Of a stretch of 62,619 bases of DNA, positions 62,355 through 62,619 are shown one piece after another (within the stretch, counting starts at the first letter, position 1; each line of letters begins with the position of its first letter). A program made the position numbers and the translations under genes. Source of the stretch: JALYXS01 sp051003795 (GTDB taxonomy: Bacteria > Acidobacteriota > Terriglobia > Bryobacterales > Bryobacteraceae); contig JBPCKZ010000064.1 of assembly GCA_051003795.1 (NCBI GenBank), positions 1-62,619 of the forward strand, read 5' to 3'. The notes under the pieces were generated by a model that ran no database searches, was not told the origin of the DNA, and saw only the letters and a list, made by a program, of their open reading frames with translations.

Positions 62355-62619
62355 AAGCGTTCAAGGAAAGCTCCGCGATGCTTCTTCCGAATATAAAATC
62401 GAGTATCCAATCGAGCAAGATCCGGGAGCGCTGGCCCATGCCGGGCATCTTCGAAAGATAGATCGCCCGCCACATGGCCCAGGCGAGAAAGCCGGAGAAA
62501 TGGCGTCCATAAATCTTGGCGACGCCGGAGTGCCTTCCCACTAAAGCCAGTTCGCCAATGGGAGTGAACACAAACGGTTGCGGCTTCTCCCCGCGGAGGG
62601 TCGCGACAATATTCTTCGC
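62317..62619 (-). CDS. Type II NADH dehydrogenase-like protein, C-terminal end (cut by window edge)
   Basis: The last 100 residues of a protein whose start lies beyond the right edge. VFTPIGELALVGRHSGVAKI, then HFSGFLAWAMWRAIYLSKMP and LDWILDFIFGR match the C-terminal membrane-binding end of type II (non-proton-pumping) NADH:quinone oxidoreductases. The stop converges with and overlaps the M20 peptidase end by 38 bases. Confidence 0.8.
   Translation of the reverse strand, partial: AKNIVATLRGEKPQPFVFTPIGELALVGRHSGVAKIYGRHFSGFLAWAMWRAIYLSKMPGMGQRSRILLDWILDFIFGRSIAELSLNASKAPAIPSAASQ

Overview
The window looks like a chromosomal segment of an Acidobacteriota bacterium, probably of the Solibacter/Bryobacterales kind. 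The evidence is the gene families: Oar-like TonB receptors with an N-terminal carboxypeptidase-regulatory domain, a serine/threonine kinase with TPR repeats coupled to a large-family ECF sigma factor, Tat-exported GMC oxidoreductase plus gluconate-dehydrogenase subunit 3 pairs, a PQQ dehydrogenase with diheme cytochrome, and several exported proteins of a type I associate with acidobacteria. DNA is GC-rich and most intact genes sit in short operons with ATGA or GTGA overlaps. An fabZ-lpxA-lpxI operon shows a Gram-negative envelope with lipid A.

Region by region. 1-11.3 kb is an accessory island ending beside tRNA-Gln. It has a leftward DUF2924 module of the type found with site-specific recombinases, then a rightward candidate anti-phage system: a ~1600-residue protein carrying an RNA-polymerase alpha-CTD-like domain and a sigma-region-4-like HTH, a DEAH helicase and a DUF1998 protein. 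The helicase and DUF1998 parts look like one DruE/MrfA-like protein split by a frame change. 11.4-15.6 kb holds a B3-type metallo-beta-lactamase-fold protein, a PIG-L deacetylase, two decayed LysM/peptidoglycan-binding genes and a membrane protein. 15.6-18.6 kb carries cstA with its tiny YbdD partner, too short for routine gene finding. 18.6-26.1 kb holds a cobalamin-binding-type protein, an Oar-like receptor, a thioredoxin-fold protein and a cytochrome/PQQ-dehydrogenase operon. 26.1-32.3 kb has the kinase and ECF sigma operon, a secreted lipase-like hydrolase flanked by a duplicated fragment of the sigma gene, and a LamG protein.

32.3-42.3 kb has a GMC oxidoreductase module, a xylose-isomerase-like protein, a Crp/Fnr regulator whose DNA-binding domain is replaced by a group II intron maturase tail, a YncE/phosphoesterase fusion, a phospholipase-D/P-loop ATPase fusion and pgeF. 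42.3-45.7 kb is a mobile-element graveyard (Tn3 transposase start, transposase scrap, serine recombinase end) around two related BNR-type genes, the larger interrupted by an in-frame stop. 45.8-54.5 kb has a thiol-redox/envelope operon, YihY, a second TonB receptor and a second GMC module. 54.8-62.6 kb has tRNA-Ser, alpha-glucan phosphorylase, a degraded low-complexity gene, the lipid A operon, an M20 peptidase and the end of a type II NADH dehydrogenase.

Several accessory genes carry frameshifts or stops, some at homopolymers, while core genes are intact. This could be real decay or sequencing indels, and it limits confidence about which accessory genes work. All functional calls rest on reading motifs by eye; no database search was possible.
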